Below, piece after piece: positions 19,781 to 27,701 of a stretch of DNA of 64,000 nt (within the stretch, counting starts at the first letter, position 1; the number at the start of each line of letters is the position of its first letter). The translations under genes were made by a program, and so were the position numbers. The notes under the pieces were generated by a model that did no database searches, had not been told where the DNA came from, and saw only the letters and a program-made list of their open reading frames with translations. This DNA is from an uncultured Rhodobacterales bacterium (GTDB lineage Bacteria; Pseudomonadota; Alphaproteobacteria; Rhodobacterales; Rhodobacteraceae): positions 38,726-102,725 of the forward strand of contig CAIMWI010000029.1 of NCBI GenBank assembly GCA_903845215.1, read 5' to 3'.

Positions 19781-21052
19781 TTAAGAGTTCATCGATTCGA
19801 AGAATTCGCCGTTGGATTTGGTCTGCTTCAGTTTTCCCAACAAGAACTCGATCGCATCCGTCGTGCCCATCGGGTTCAAGATACGCCGCAACACATAGGT
19901 CTTTTGCAGGTCAATCTTTTCAACCAGCAGTTCCTCTTTACGCGTGCCCGATTTCAAAATGTCGATCGCCGGGAATACGCGCTTGTCGGCAACCTTGCGG
20001 TCCAACACAATTTCAGAATTGCCGGTGCCTTTGAATTCTTCAAAGATCACCTCATCCATGCGGCTGCCCGTATCAATCAGCGCCGTGGCGATGATCGTCA
20101 GGCTGCCACCTTCTTCGATGTTACGCGCCGCACCGAAAAACCGTTTCGGTCGCTGCAACGCATTGGCATCCACGCCACCTGTCAGCACTTTTCCTGACGA
20201 CGGCACCACCGTGTTAAACGCCCGCCCCAAACGGGTGATCGAATCCAACAGGATAACCACGTCACGCTTGTGTTCCACCAAACGCTTGGCCTTTTCGATC
20301 ACCATTTCCGCAACCGCCACATGGCGCGAGGCCGGTTCGTCAAAGGTCGACGACACAACCTCGCCCTTTACGCTGCGCTGCATATCGGTGACTTCTTCGG
20401 GCCTTTCGTCGATCAACAGCACGATCAGGTAACATTCGGGGTGATTCACCGCGATGGAATTGGCGATGTTTTGCAACAACACTGTCTTGCCGGTGCGCGG
20501 TGGCGCCACGATCAAGGCGCGTTGGCCTTTGCCAATCGGGCAAACCAAATCGATAATCCGCGCTGACTTGTCCTTGATGGTGGGGTCTTCGACCTCCATC
20601 TTCAAACGCTCATCGGGGTAAAGCGGCGTCAGGTTGTCAAACAAAACCTTGTGCCGCGCCTTTTCAGGATCGTCAAAGTTGATCCGCGTGACCTTGGTGA
20701 TGCTAAAGTAGCGCTCTCCATCGCGCGGCGCCTGCATAAGGCCTTCGATCGTGTCGCCGGTACGCAGGCTAAACTGGCGTAGAATATCTGCCGATACATA
20801 GATGTCATCCGGTCCGGGCAAGTAATTGGCAGAAGTTGAACGCAAAAAGCCAAAGCCGTCCTGCAACACTTCCAAAACGCCGTCGCCGCCGATCTCCCAG
20901 CCTTCTTCTGCGTGCTCTTTCAGGATCGAGAACATCATCTCGCCTTTACGCATGGAAGGTGCGTTCTCAATCTCCCATTCTTCGGCCATAGCCAGCAATT
21001 CTGCCGGCGTCTTTGCTTTCAGATCAGCAAGATTCAGATGTTCAATCGTCAT
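19781..21052 (-). CDS. rho: Transcription termination factor Rho
   Basis: This 423-residue hexameric RNA helicase has an RNA-binding OB/CSD region ([15 protein letters not shown] at 58-72) and the Walker A loop [10 protein letters not shown] at 183-192. [16 protein letters not shown] and the Q-loop/R-loop segments follow. The start follows GAGGG. It lies at the head of the rho-mnmE-mnmG-rsmG-parA-parB series, just left of hemJ and the proposed origin. Confidence 0.97.
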   Translation of the reverse strand: MTIEHLNLADLKAKTPAELLAMAEEWEIENAPSMRKGEMMFSILKEHAEEGWEIGGDGVLEVLQDGFGFLRSTSANYLPGPDDIYVSADILRQFSLRTGDTIEGLMQAPRDGERYFSITKVTRINFDDPEKARHKVLFDNLTPLYPDERLKMEVEDPTIKDKSARIIDLVCPIGKGQRALIVAPPRTGKTVLLQNIANSIAVNHPECYLIVLLIDERPEEVTDMQRSVKGEVVSSTFDEPASRHVAVAEMVIEKAKRLVEHKRDVVILLDSITRLGRAFNTVVPSSGKVLTGGVDANALQRPKRFFGAARNIEEGGSLTIIATALIDTGSRMDEVIFEEFKGTGNSEIVLDRKVADKRVFPAIDILKSGTRKEELLVEKIDLQKTYVLRRILNPMGTTDAIEFLLGKLKQTKSNGEFFESMNS

Positions 21053-21175
21053 AGAAAACCCTCGTTAGCCCCAAAGGCGCGCCTTGGTGCAGTGCAGCGA
21101 TGTGTCAGAAATGCGTCAACGGCCGGACGGCCACGCGCCTTTCACCTAGAATTAAGCCCACCAAAAGTCAACCTT

Positions 21176-21625
21176 TCAGAATTTCACGATAACCGAGGCG
21201 ACAATCACCAACATCAGCAAGGTCGGTACTTCGTTCATCATGCGGTACTGCCGCCCGCTCCGCGTGTTAGTGCCCGCAACAAAATCTTGCCGCCGCTTGC
21301 CCAGCCAATACTGAAACCACGTCATCCCCATCACGGACGCAGCCTTCGCCCAAGGCCAAACTGCCGTCCAATCCAAAATCCCCGGTGTCATCACCAAACA
21401 CAGGCCGAACACCCATGTGGCGATCATGGCTGGCCCCATGATCGCCTTCAGCAATCGCCGTTCCATCGTTTGAAACATGCGATCCGTCGCTGATCCTTTT
21501 TCGACCTGCTCAACATGATAGACATACAGCCTAGGCAGATAAAAAAGCCCTGCCATCCACGCGATCACTGAAACCACGTGCAGCGTTTTGATCCATGGAT
21601 ACCAATATGACAACAGGTCAGTCAT
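21176..21625 (-). CDS. hemJ: Protoporphyrinogen IX oxidase HemJ
   Basis: This 149-residue four-helix membrane protein of the HemJ (UPF0093) family oxidises protoporphyrinogen IX, the step before heme and chlorophyll branch. LHVVSVIAWMAGLFYLPRLYVYH (15-37) includes the conserved H16, and the family's MNEVPTLLMLVIV segment is at the C-terminus. It is upstream of rho on the same strand with a 123-base gap. Its start lies at the left edge of the origin region. Confidence 0.92.
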   Translation of the reverse strand: MTDLLSYWYPWIKTLHVVSVIAWMAGLFYLPRLYVYHVEQVEKGSATDRMFQTMERRLLKAIMGPAMIATWVFGLCLVMTPGILDWTAVWPWAKAASVMGMTWFQYWLGKRRQDFVAGTNTRSGRQYRMMNEVPTLLMLVIVASVIVKF

Positions 21626-21719
21626 GTGCGCCCCCTACTTAATATATATAAAGATAGAGAAAGAGTTGATGATGTAATAGGCCCCGTGGGTATCTGGATT
21701 GTGTCTTTCTTCCAGAAGC

Positions 21720-21728
21720 TTATCCACA
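21720..21728 (+). promoter_or_regulatory. DnaA box, perfect
   Basis: TTATCCACA, an exact DnaA consensus match inside the candidate origin. Confidence 0.8.
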
Positions 21729-21760
21729 GAACCAAAGCTGGGTAGAACCACGGATTGTCT

Positions 21761-21769
21761 TGTGGATAA
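21761..21769 (-). promoter_or_regulatory. DnaA box, perfect, inverted
   Basis: TGTGGATAA, the exact reverse complement of the DnaA consensus. It is 32 bases from the direct box and next to an A-rich tract. Confidence 0.8.
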
Positions 21770-21988
21770 TTCTCGAAAAATTCAATAAAAAACATTCAAA
21801 AACAATATCTTGTCAAGATATCTCGCCCAAAAACCATCCCCTGCGAAAACCGCAATCGCACCGTCATACACAGTCCTAAAAAAGTGCTGTCCACCTGTGG
21901 AAAGTCTGCTTTTGTTCCGCACCCAGATTTCGCGAGATTTGCGACCCCCGACCAACACCCCCTTTTCACCCAGAGAACAAAGCCGCAT

Positions 21989-21997
21989 TGTCCACAG
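21989..21997 (+). promoter_or_regulatory. DnaA box, one mismatch
   Basis: TTGTCCACA differs from the consensus only at position 3. It lies 23 bases before the maf start. Confidence 0.55.
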
Positions 21998-22019
21998 ACC
22001 AATCCCCAAGGTGCTTCGC

Positions 22020-22616
22020 ATGACCCTGCTTCTCTTAGCGTCTCAGTCTTCCATCCGCCTTACGCTGTTGCAAAACGCAGGTGTTAACGTGCAAGCCCTT
22101 CCGGCCCGCGTGGATGAAGAAGCTCTGCGCGCCGCGCTGCAAGCCGAAAAAGCCACCCCCCGCGACATCGCGGATGCCTTGGCCGAGGCGAAGGCCCTGA
22201 AACTGGCACAGCGTCATCCGCAGGCTTTGGTTCTGGGTTGCGACCAGATCCTGGCCCTTGGTCCGCGCTTGTTTTCCAAGCCTGCAACGCGTGCGCAAGC
22301 CCGTCAACAAATCGCCGACCTGTCAGGTCAAACCCATCAATTGCTTTCGGCCGCCGTTCTATATCATCAAGGCGAACCTGTCTGGCGGCACGTTGGCGTG
22401 GCGCGGTTGACGATGCGACACGCATCTGACGCATATTTGGAAGCCTATCTTGACCGTACATGGCCGGCCATTCAACACTGTGTCGGCGGCTATCAACTCG
22501 AGGCGGAAGGGATCAGGCTTTTCTCTGCCATAGAAGGCGATTACTTTACGATCTTGGGTCTGCCGCTTTTGCCCCTATTGTCCTATCTTTCGCTACGAGG
22601 CTTCATTCCCGCATGA
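22020..22616 (+). CDS. Maf-family nucleoside triphosphate pyrophosphatase
   Basis: This 198-residue Maf-like protein starts [19 protein letters not shown] and has [10 protein letters not shown], the conserved catalytic-aspartate segment. These enzymes hydrolyse modified or non-canonical nucleotides. The ATG at 22020 follows AAGGTG, while the open frame extends 70 codons further upstream through the DnaA-box region without homology. Its stop overlaps aroE as ATGA, starting a maf-aroE-coaE-dnaQ operon. Confidence 0.9.
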   Translation: MTLLLLASQSSIRLTLLQNAGVNVQALPARVDEEALRAALQAEKATPRDIADALAEAKALKLAQRHPQALVLGCDQILALGPRLFSKPATRAQARQQIADLSGQTHQLLSAAVLYHQGEPVWRHVGVARLTMRHASDAYLEAYLDRTWPAIQHCVGGYQLEAEGIRLFSAIEGDYFTILGLPLLPLLSYLSLRGFIPA

Positions 22617-23452
22617 CAGACCTTCCCCGCATTCCCCTTGCCGGTGTGATCGGCCATCCGATCGCCCACAGCCGATCGCCGCAGTTGCATGGGCATTGGC
22701 TGTCGCGTTACGGCATCAAGGGGCATTACATCCCGATGGATGTGGCCGCAGACGATCTGCCAGCGGCGCTGGCCATGCTGCCCAAGCTGGGGTTTGTGGG
22801 CGTGAACGTGACGATCCCGCATAAAACGTCTGTGCTGAAACTGGCAGAGGTCGTGACCGACCGTGCCGCCTTGATCGGGGCCGCCAACACGTTGACCTTT
22901 CGCAAAGATGGCAAGATCCACGCGGATAACACCGACGGTGTTGGCTTTATGGCCAACCTGCGCCAACTGGCCCCACACTGGCAGGCCGCGCAAGGCCCTG
23001 CTGCGGTGTTTGGGGCGGGTGGGGCTGCCCGTGCCGTTATTGCCGCCCTGATCGAGTCTGGCACGCCGGAAATTCGCATCGCCAACCGCACGCGCCAGCG
23101 GGCCGAAGGGCTGCAAGCAGATTTCGGCGGGCGTTTGGTGGTTTATGATTGGTTGCACGCCGGTGATATGTTGGAAGGCGCAGCGCTTGTCATCAACGCC
23201 ACTTCGCTTGGCATGTCGGGGAAGCCCGACTTACGCCTGCCTCTGGATCTGCTGAAAGCCGGAACCATCGCCACCGATCTGGTCTATACGCCGCTGATCA
23301 CCCCTTTTTTAACCGATGCGCAAAGCCGTGGCGCGCATATCGTGGACGGTCTGGGAATGCTGCTGCACCAAGCAGCCCCCGGCTTTGAACGGTGGTTTGG
23401 CCAGCGGCCCCAAGTGGATGATAACACCCGCGCCGCCGTGCTTGGGATATGA
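22613..23452 (+). CDS. aroE: Shikimate dehydrogenase
   Basis: This 279-residue NADP-dependent enzyme of the shikimate pathway has [17 protein letters not shown] at the N-terminus, [11 protein letters not shown] with the catalytic lysine, NTDGVGF, and the nucleotide-binding loop [11 protein letters not shown]. The ATG overlaps the maf stop, and its own stop overlaps coaE by four bases. Confidence 0.96.
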   Translation: MTDLPRIPLAGVIGHPIAHSRSPQLHGHWLSRYGIKGHYIPMDVAADDLPAALAMLPKLGFVGVNVTIPHKTSVLKLAEVVTDRAALIGAANTLTFRKDGKIHADNTDGVGFMANLRQLAPHWQAAQGPAAVFGAGGAARAVIAALIESGTPEIRIANRTRQRAEGLQADFGGRLVVYDWLHAGDMLEGAALVINATSLGMSGKPDLRLPLDLLKAGTIATDLVYTPLITPFLTDAQSRGAHIVDGLGMLLHQAAPGFERWFGQRPQVDDNTRAAVLGI

Positions 23453-24042
23453 GCGGCCCTTTTCGCCTTGGCCTGACAGGCTCGATCGGCATGGGAAAAT
23501 CCACCACAGCCGCCATGTTTGCCGCCGAGGGCATCCCGGTTTGGGATGCAGACGCTGCAGTGCATCGGCTTTATTCCAAAGGCGGTGCAGCGGTTGGCCC
23601 CATCGCCGCCATATGCCCATCTGCTTTCCAGCAAGGGTCTATTGATCGCACAGCCCTGAAGGCGTGGCTTGCCCGCGACACCCAAGCCTTGGGCCAGATA
23701 GAAGCTGTGGTTCACCCGCTCGTTGCTGCTGACCGCGCCCAGTTTCTGGCCGAAATCAACGCCGATATCGCCCTTTTCGACATTCCTTTGCTGTTCGAAA
23801 AAGGCACCGAGGCCGAGATGAACGCCACCCTTCTGGTCACGGCACCACCTGACGTGCAGCGCGCGCGCGTGCTGTCGCGCCCCGGCATGACTCAGGCGCA
23901 GTTCGACCTCATCTTGCAGCGTCAAATGCCAGATGCACAAAAGCGCGCGCGCGCCACCCATATTGTGGAAACGCTCGACGTTGCCTCGACCCGCGGCTAT
24001 GTCATGGCTTTGATCACTTATATCCGGTCCAAAGATGCGTGA
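23449..24042 (+). CDS. coaE: Dephospho-CoA kinase
   Basis: This 197-residue enzyme performs the last step of coenzyme A synthesis. The P-loop GSIGMGKSTT is at 11-20, with VWDADAAVHRLY, VVHPLV and IPLLFEKG following in the family order. It overlaps aroE (ATGA) and dnaQ (eight bases). Confidence 0.95.
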   Translation: MSGPFRLGLTGSIGMGKSTTAAMFAAEGIPVWDADAAVHRLYSKGGAAVGPIAAICPSAFQQGSIDRTALKAWLARDTQALGQIEAVVHPLVAADRAQFLAEINADIALFDIPLLFEKGTEAEMNATLLVTAPPDVQRARVLSRPGMTQAQFDLILQRQMPDAQKRARATHIVETLDVASTRGYVMALITYIRSKDA

Positions 24043-24730
24043 AATCGTTCTCGATACCGAAACGACAGGCTTTGAACCCAGCGAAGGGCACCGCATCGTA
24101 GAAATCGGCGCGGTGGAACTGCTGAACAAAATGCCTACGGGCCGCACCTATCATCAGTATATCAACCCAGAACGCCCCATGCCCAAAGAGGCGTTTGAGG
24201 TTCATGGCCTTGGCGATGATTTTCTGCGTGACAAGCCCGTGTTCAAAACCATTGCCCGTGACTTTATCGAATTCGTGGGTGAGTCGACTTTGGTCATCCA
24301 CAACGCAGCTTTTGATATGAAGTTTTTGAACGCTGAATTGAAAAGTCTTGGCCATCCGGGCCTGCCCATGTCGCAATCTCTGGATACGGTGGCGATGGCG
24401 CGGCGCAAGTTTCCGGGCGCACCCGCCTCACTTGACGCGTTGTGCCGCCGCTTTGGCATCGATAATTCCGCCCGCGAAAAACACGGCGCACTGCTGGATT
24501 GTGAGTTGCTGGCAGAAGTTTATCTGGAACTGATCGGCGGGCGTCAGCCCGACTTTGTCTTGGCCACGGCCGCCGCGCAAACCGCAGCCCATCAACGCGC
24601 CACCCAAGCAGGTCGCGCCAAAGTGCGGCCATCACCCCTTCCGTCGCGCCTTACCGAGGAAGAGCAGGCCGCCCATCAGGCGTTTTTGGCCAAAATGGGC
24701 GACTCTGCGGTGTGGTTGAAACGCTCTTAA
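24035..24730 (+). CDS. dnaQ: DNA polymerase III epsilon subunit (3'-5' proofreading exonuclease)
   Basis: This 231-residue DEDDh exonuclease has Exo I DTETTGFEP near residue 7, VIHNAAFDMKFLN (Exo II), and the Exo III H-x4-D in KHGALLDCELLA. The C-terminal tail (about 175-231) should hold the polymerase-binding segment. It ends in TTAA at 24727-24730, a four-base element that supplies the TAA stop both to dnaQ and, on the other strand, to secB. Confidence 0.95.
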   Translation: MREIVLDTETTGFEPSEGHRIVEIGAVELLNKMPTGRTYHQYINPERPMPKEAFEVHGLGDDFLRDKPVFKTIARDFIEFVGESTLVIHNAAFDMKFLNAELKSLGHPGLPMSQSLDTVAMARRKFPGAPASLDALCRRFGIDNSAREKHGALLDCELLAEVYLELIGGRQPDFVLATAAAQTAAHQRATQAGRAKVRPSPLPSRLTEEEQAAHQAFLAKMGDSAVWLKRS

Positions 24731-25236
24731 GCCGATGCTGTCGGCGTCGCTGCGGCCAATTGGGCACGGCGGGCCATTTCACTGCGGTACAGCGCCAAAA
24801 AATCGACGTTGTCGATGTTCAACGCCGGAAATCCGCCATCTTGGGTCACATCCGAGATGATCCTGCGCACATAGGGGAACAATAGGCGCGGGCACTCGAT
24901 CAGCAAGAAGGGGTGAAGCTGCTCTGCTGGTACGCCTTCGACAAGAAAGACGCCGCCATATTCCAGTTCAAGCAGGAACAAGGTTTCATTGTTGGCTTTG
25001 TTGGTCGAGGTGACCTTGAACTTTGCGATCACATCATAGGTGTTGGGCTGCGGACGCTGGCGCGCATCAAGGCTGACGCCCACCTGAATGTCGGGCTGCA
25101 CCTCAGCGCCGCTAATGCCCTTTTGGGCCACCACATTTTCAAACGACAGGTCGCGGACATATTGTGCCAGCGCTTGCATTTTTACCGCAGGCGGCGTCGC
25201 CCCGTTTTGCGTTCCCGTCTCGTTTTCGTCCGCCAT
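24727..25236 (-). CDS. secB: Protein-export chaperone SecB
   Basis: This 169-residue SecB keeps presecretory proteins unfolded for SecA. The NGATPPAVKMQALAQYVRDLSFENV N-terminal beta region and the C-terminal LLIECPRLLFPYVRRIISDVTQDGGFPAL are hallmarks. The ATG at 25236 follows a purine-rich CAGGGG; an upstream ATG at 25260 would add eight poorly conserved residues. It is convergent with dnaQ and downstream of fxsA. Confidence 0.95.
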   Translation of the reverse strand: MADENETGTQNGATPPAVKMQALAQYVRDLSFENVVAQKGISGAEVQPDIQVGVSLDARQRPQPNTYDVIAKFKVTSTNKANNETLFLLELEYGGVFLVEGVPAEQLHPFLLIECPRLLFPYVRRIISDVTQDGGFPALNIDNVDFLALYRSEMARRAQLAAATPTASA

Positions 25237-25278
25237 GATCAGCCCCTGATTTTTTGTCAAAGCGTTCCTAGCAGGGCT

Positions 25279-25764
25279 TTATGGCTTGGTCCATCCCGAA
25301 GGCTTGCCGGAATCGTCCGGCGATGGCGTCACATCAATGACCTCACCCTCGATCAAATCTTCGGGAGTGGCGGGCCGCGAGCGCCGCATGGCACCCATGC
25401 CCGCATTCATGGCGGCCATGCTGGCGCGACGCGACAGATCTGCGATGATCCAAGTTTGCACCCAAGGGATCAGCAGAACCAAGCCGGCAAAATCTGTGAA
25501 AAAGCCAGGCAAAATCAACAAAATGCCAGCCAGCGCCACCAAGGCAGAACGCGCCGCTGTGTTCACGCCCGCCCGCAGCGATTGCAGATCACTTAGTACA
25601 CCGCCCACAAGACCGCGCTTTTGCCGCTGGATCAGCCAAATGCCGCCCAGCGCACTGCCGATAACCACGCCCCAGGTCGCTAGAACGCCGATTTGCCCGC
25701 CGATGGTGGCAAAAAGCCCGATTTCTACCAGTGTCCAAGCCAAAAACAGCCAAATCGCGCGCAT
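25279..25764 (-). CDS. fxsA: FxsA family membrane protein
   Basis: This 161-residue inner-membrane protein of the FxsA family has hydrophobic segments near 4-22, 25-45 and 75-100 and a charged C-terminal tail. FxsA proteins can affect exclusion of phage T7 by F plasmids when overproduced; the native role is unknown. It is divergent from timA and next to secB, a common Rhodobacterales order. Confidence 0.85.
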   Translation of the reverse strand: MRAIWLFLAWTLVEIGLFATIGGQIGVLATWGVVIGSALGGIWLIQRQKRGLVGGVLSDLQSLRAGVNTAARSALVALAGILLILPGFFTDFAGLVLLIPWVQTWIIADLSRRASMAAMNAGMGAMRRSRPATPEDLIEGEVIDVTPSPDDSGKPSGWTKP

Positions 25765-25869
25765 TCTCGCAGACCTTTAATTCTTGCGGCCCCATAGGTG
25801 GACTTGGGCCCTACCAGCCCTTACATAAGCTGGAAGCCGCCCCGCAACCACCCTTTAGATAGGTTTCCC

Positions 25870-26517
25870 ATGAGCTCTGTACCGATCCAGCTTATCGTCC
25901 TCGCCGGGATCGCAATTTTCTTGATCCTGAAGCTACGTTCCGTTTTGGGAACCCGCGAAGGTTATGAACCCGCAGCCACAGCGCCCACCGCCAAATCTGG
26001 CGCCAAGCTAGAGGTGATTGAAGGGTCGCTTGATGACGATATCATCGACAATGTGGGCGACGATGCCTCGCGCTCGGCCTTGGCGGCGATGAAGGGGGTA
26101 GAGCCTGATTTTTCTGTGACCGAATTTCTTAAAGGCGCGCGTGGCGCTTATGAGATGATCCTTATGGCTTTTGACAAGGGCGAGATCGACCGCATCCGCC
26201 CCTTTGTGGGCGACGAGGTCGAGCAAAGCTTTGACGCCGCCGTGGCAGATCGCGCCGAACGAGGTTTAACCGTCACCTCTAGCTTTGTGGGTCTGCGCGA
26301 GATGACGCTGGCCGTGGCAGAGTTTGATCAGACGACAAAGCGCGCTGAAATCTCGGTACGTTTTATGGGCGAAGTGATCCGTGCTGTCCGCGACGCCACG
26401 GGCGCCGTCGTCGAGGGCAACGCCACAGCCATTCAGCGACAGCGCGAAACCTGGACCTTTTCGCGGGTCATGGGTGCTGGTGATCCGAACTGGCAACTGA
26501 CAGCCACCGGCGACTAA
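25870..26517 (+). CDS. Tim44/TimA-domain putative adaptor protein
   Basis: This 215-residue protein has one N-terminal membrane segment (about 6-22), a short linker and a C-terminal Tim44-like domain (about 85-215, starting DFSVTEFLKGARGAYEMILMAF). Alphaproteobacterial TimA proteins are thought to be relatives of the mitochondrial import component, but the bacterial role is not established. The ATG at 25870 is chosen because homology begins with the membrane anchor. The next gene follows after 13 bases. Confidence 0.85.
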   Translation: MSSVPIQLIVLAGIAIFLILKLRSVLGTREGYEPAATAPTAKSGAKLEVIEGSLDDDIIDNVGDDASRSALAAMKGVEPDFSVTEFLKGARGAYEMILMAFDKGEIDRIRPFVGDEVEQSFDAAVADRAERGLTVTSSFVGLREMTLAVAEFDQTTKRAEISVRFMGEVIRAVRDATGAVVEGNATAIQRQRETWTFSRVMGAGDPNWQLTATGD

Positions 26518-26530
26518 GCAGCCAGATCCC

Positions 26531-27148
26531 ATGTCGCGCCGACGCACCCTAAAACCGGACGAAGAACAACTTTGGCAAGATGTGGCGCGTACGATCCGCC
26601 CCTTGTCGGAAGCTGCCTTGGCCCGCCTGCGCAAAGCTAAGCCACTGCCGGTTGTGGAAGCCAAGCCGATCATGGGGCACGTCGACCCAATTCCTGCGCC
26701 CAAGCCCCATTTCACCGCCTTTCGCTTGGGCGAAAAGGCGCGTCCCATGCGCTCTGCCGCTCATATCGCCCCATCCCCTGCCGAGGCGCTGGCCCAAGCG
26801 CCGCTGCAAATGGACGCGCGCAAACACGCCAAGATGACGCGCGGCAAGCTAGAGCCTGAGGCGCGTATTGACCTGCATGGCATGACGGTCGCCGAAGCGC
26901 ATCCTGAATTGATCCGGTTTGTACTGAACGCCCAAACCGCGGGATTGCGGCTGGTTTTGGTGATCACCGGTAAGGGCAAACCCGCCGCCGATCACGGACC
27001 CATCCCCACCCGCACCGGCGTGCTGCGCCATCAAGTGCCCCATTGGCTGCGCATGGCCCCGCTGGGCCCTGCCGTGTTGCAGGTAACACAATCCCACCTC
27101 AAGCACGGCGGTGGCGGGGCTTACTACGTTTACCTGCGCCGAGGGTAA
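26531..27148 (+). CDS. Smr-domain protein
   Basis: This 205-residue protein has a low-complexity N-terminal half and a C-terminal Smr domain with D-L-H-G-M-T at 114-119 and the TGKG loop at 146-149. Smr domains occur at the end of MutS2 and as stand-alone nucleases or RNA-binding proteins. In related genomes an mltA gene usually lies between the TimA gene and this one, but here there is no room for it. Confidence 0.85.
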   Translation: MSRRRTLKPDEEQLWQDVARTIRPLSEAALARLRKAKPLPVVEAKPIMGHVDPIPAPKPHFTAFRLGEKARPMRSAAHIAPSPAEALAQAPLQMDARKHAKMTRGKLEPEARIDLHGMTVAEAHPELIRFVLNAQTAGLRLVLVITGKGKPAADHGPIPTRTGVLRHQVPHWLRMAPLGPAVLQVTQSHLKHGGGGAYYVYLRRG

Positions 27149-27271
27149 GGCGCGCGGCGGCGCCGAATGGGGCGAACCCCCGGCCCTTGGGGTCTTTATA
27201 CCTCGTTGTAGGGGTTACGATCGGGCAGCGCGACACAGGCCTGTGAGAGATGAAAAGCGGTTGTGCAAAAG

Positions 27272-27299
27272 AAAAAGGGCGCCGCGGGGCGCCCTTTTG
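27272..27299. terminator. Bidirectional intrinsic terminator between smr and trxA
   Basis: The GGGCGCC / GGCGCCC stem with a four-base GCGG loop is flanked by A5 on the left and T4 on the right, so it can end transcripts from both convergent genes. It is 20 bases beyond the trxA stop. Confidence 0.85.
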
Positions 27300-27319
27300 T
27301 CGAAATCTGCCTGCATTCA

Positions 27320-27646
27320 TTAGATCGACGCGTTGATCCAGCTGGCCAACGCCGCCTTGGGGGCCGCGCCGATCTTATTGGAAACGACCTGACCATCCTT
27401 GAACAAAAACAGTGCAGGAATGCCGCGCACGCCCAAAGCGGCGGGGCTTTCGGGGTTCTCATCCACGTTCACTTTAACGATCTTAATCTTACCGCCGTAT
27501 TCCAGTGCCAGTTCTTCCAAAGCCGGGCCAATTTGGCGGCAGGGGCCGCACCATTCAGCCCAGAAGTCGACGACGACCGGAATGGGGGATTGGCGCACTT
27601 CTTTGTCGAAGGTGGAATCGGTCACGGCAACGGTTGCGGCGCCCAT
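27320..27646 (-). CDS. trxA: Thioredoxin
   Basis: This 108-residue thioredoxin has the active site W-C-G-P-C (C33 and C36) in [14 protein letters not shown], and the cis-proline loop region at [11 protein letters not shown]. It is a cytoplasmic disulfide reductant. It is the last gene of the run tsaE-amgK, murU, addB, addA, trxA on the minus strand and has a 55-base gap before it. Confidence 0.96.
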   Translation of the reverse strand: MGAATVAVTDSTFDKEVRQSPIPVVVDFWAEWCGPCRQIGPALEELALEYGGKIKIVKVNVDENPESPAALGVRGIPALFLFKDGQVVSNKIGAAPKAALASWINASI

Positions 27647-27701
27647 GATATGTCTCCTAAGGGATTGCAGAAAAAGAACCTATGGGTGGTAACGCCCTGC
27701 G

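Larger units (their letters stand above)
21626..22019. other. Candidate chromosomal replication origin (oriC)
   Basis: This 394-base gap between divergent hemJ and maf holds no credible gene. It contains two perfect DnaA boxes TTATCCACA: one direct at 21720-21728 and one inverted at 21761-21769. A one-mismatch box TTGTCCACA is at 21989-21997 and a weaker inverted one at 21896-21904. Two AT-rich tracts (about 21638-21680 and 21770-21822) are candidate unwinding elements. A 17-base inverted repeat (ATATCTTG-T-CAAGATAT) is at 21805-21821. parS sites, parAB and strand divergence on both sides support the call. Start-site mapping would be decisive. Confidence 0.8.

Noticed and set aside
23284..24147. 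287-residue minus-strand frame across aroE, coaE and dnaQ
   Set aside because: It is antisense to three clear genes and has no homology-like features.
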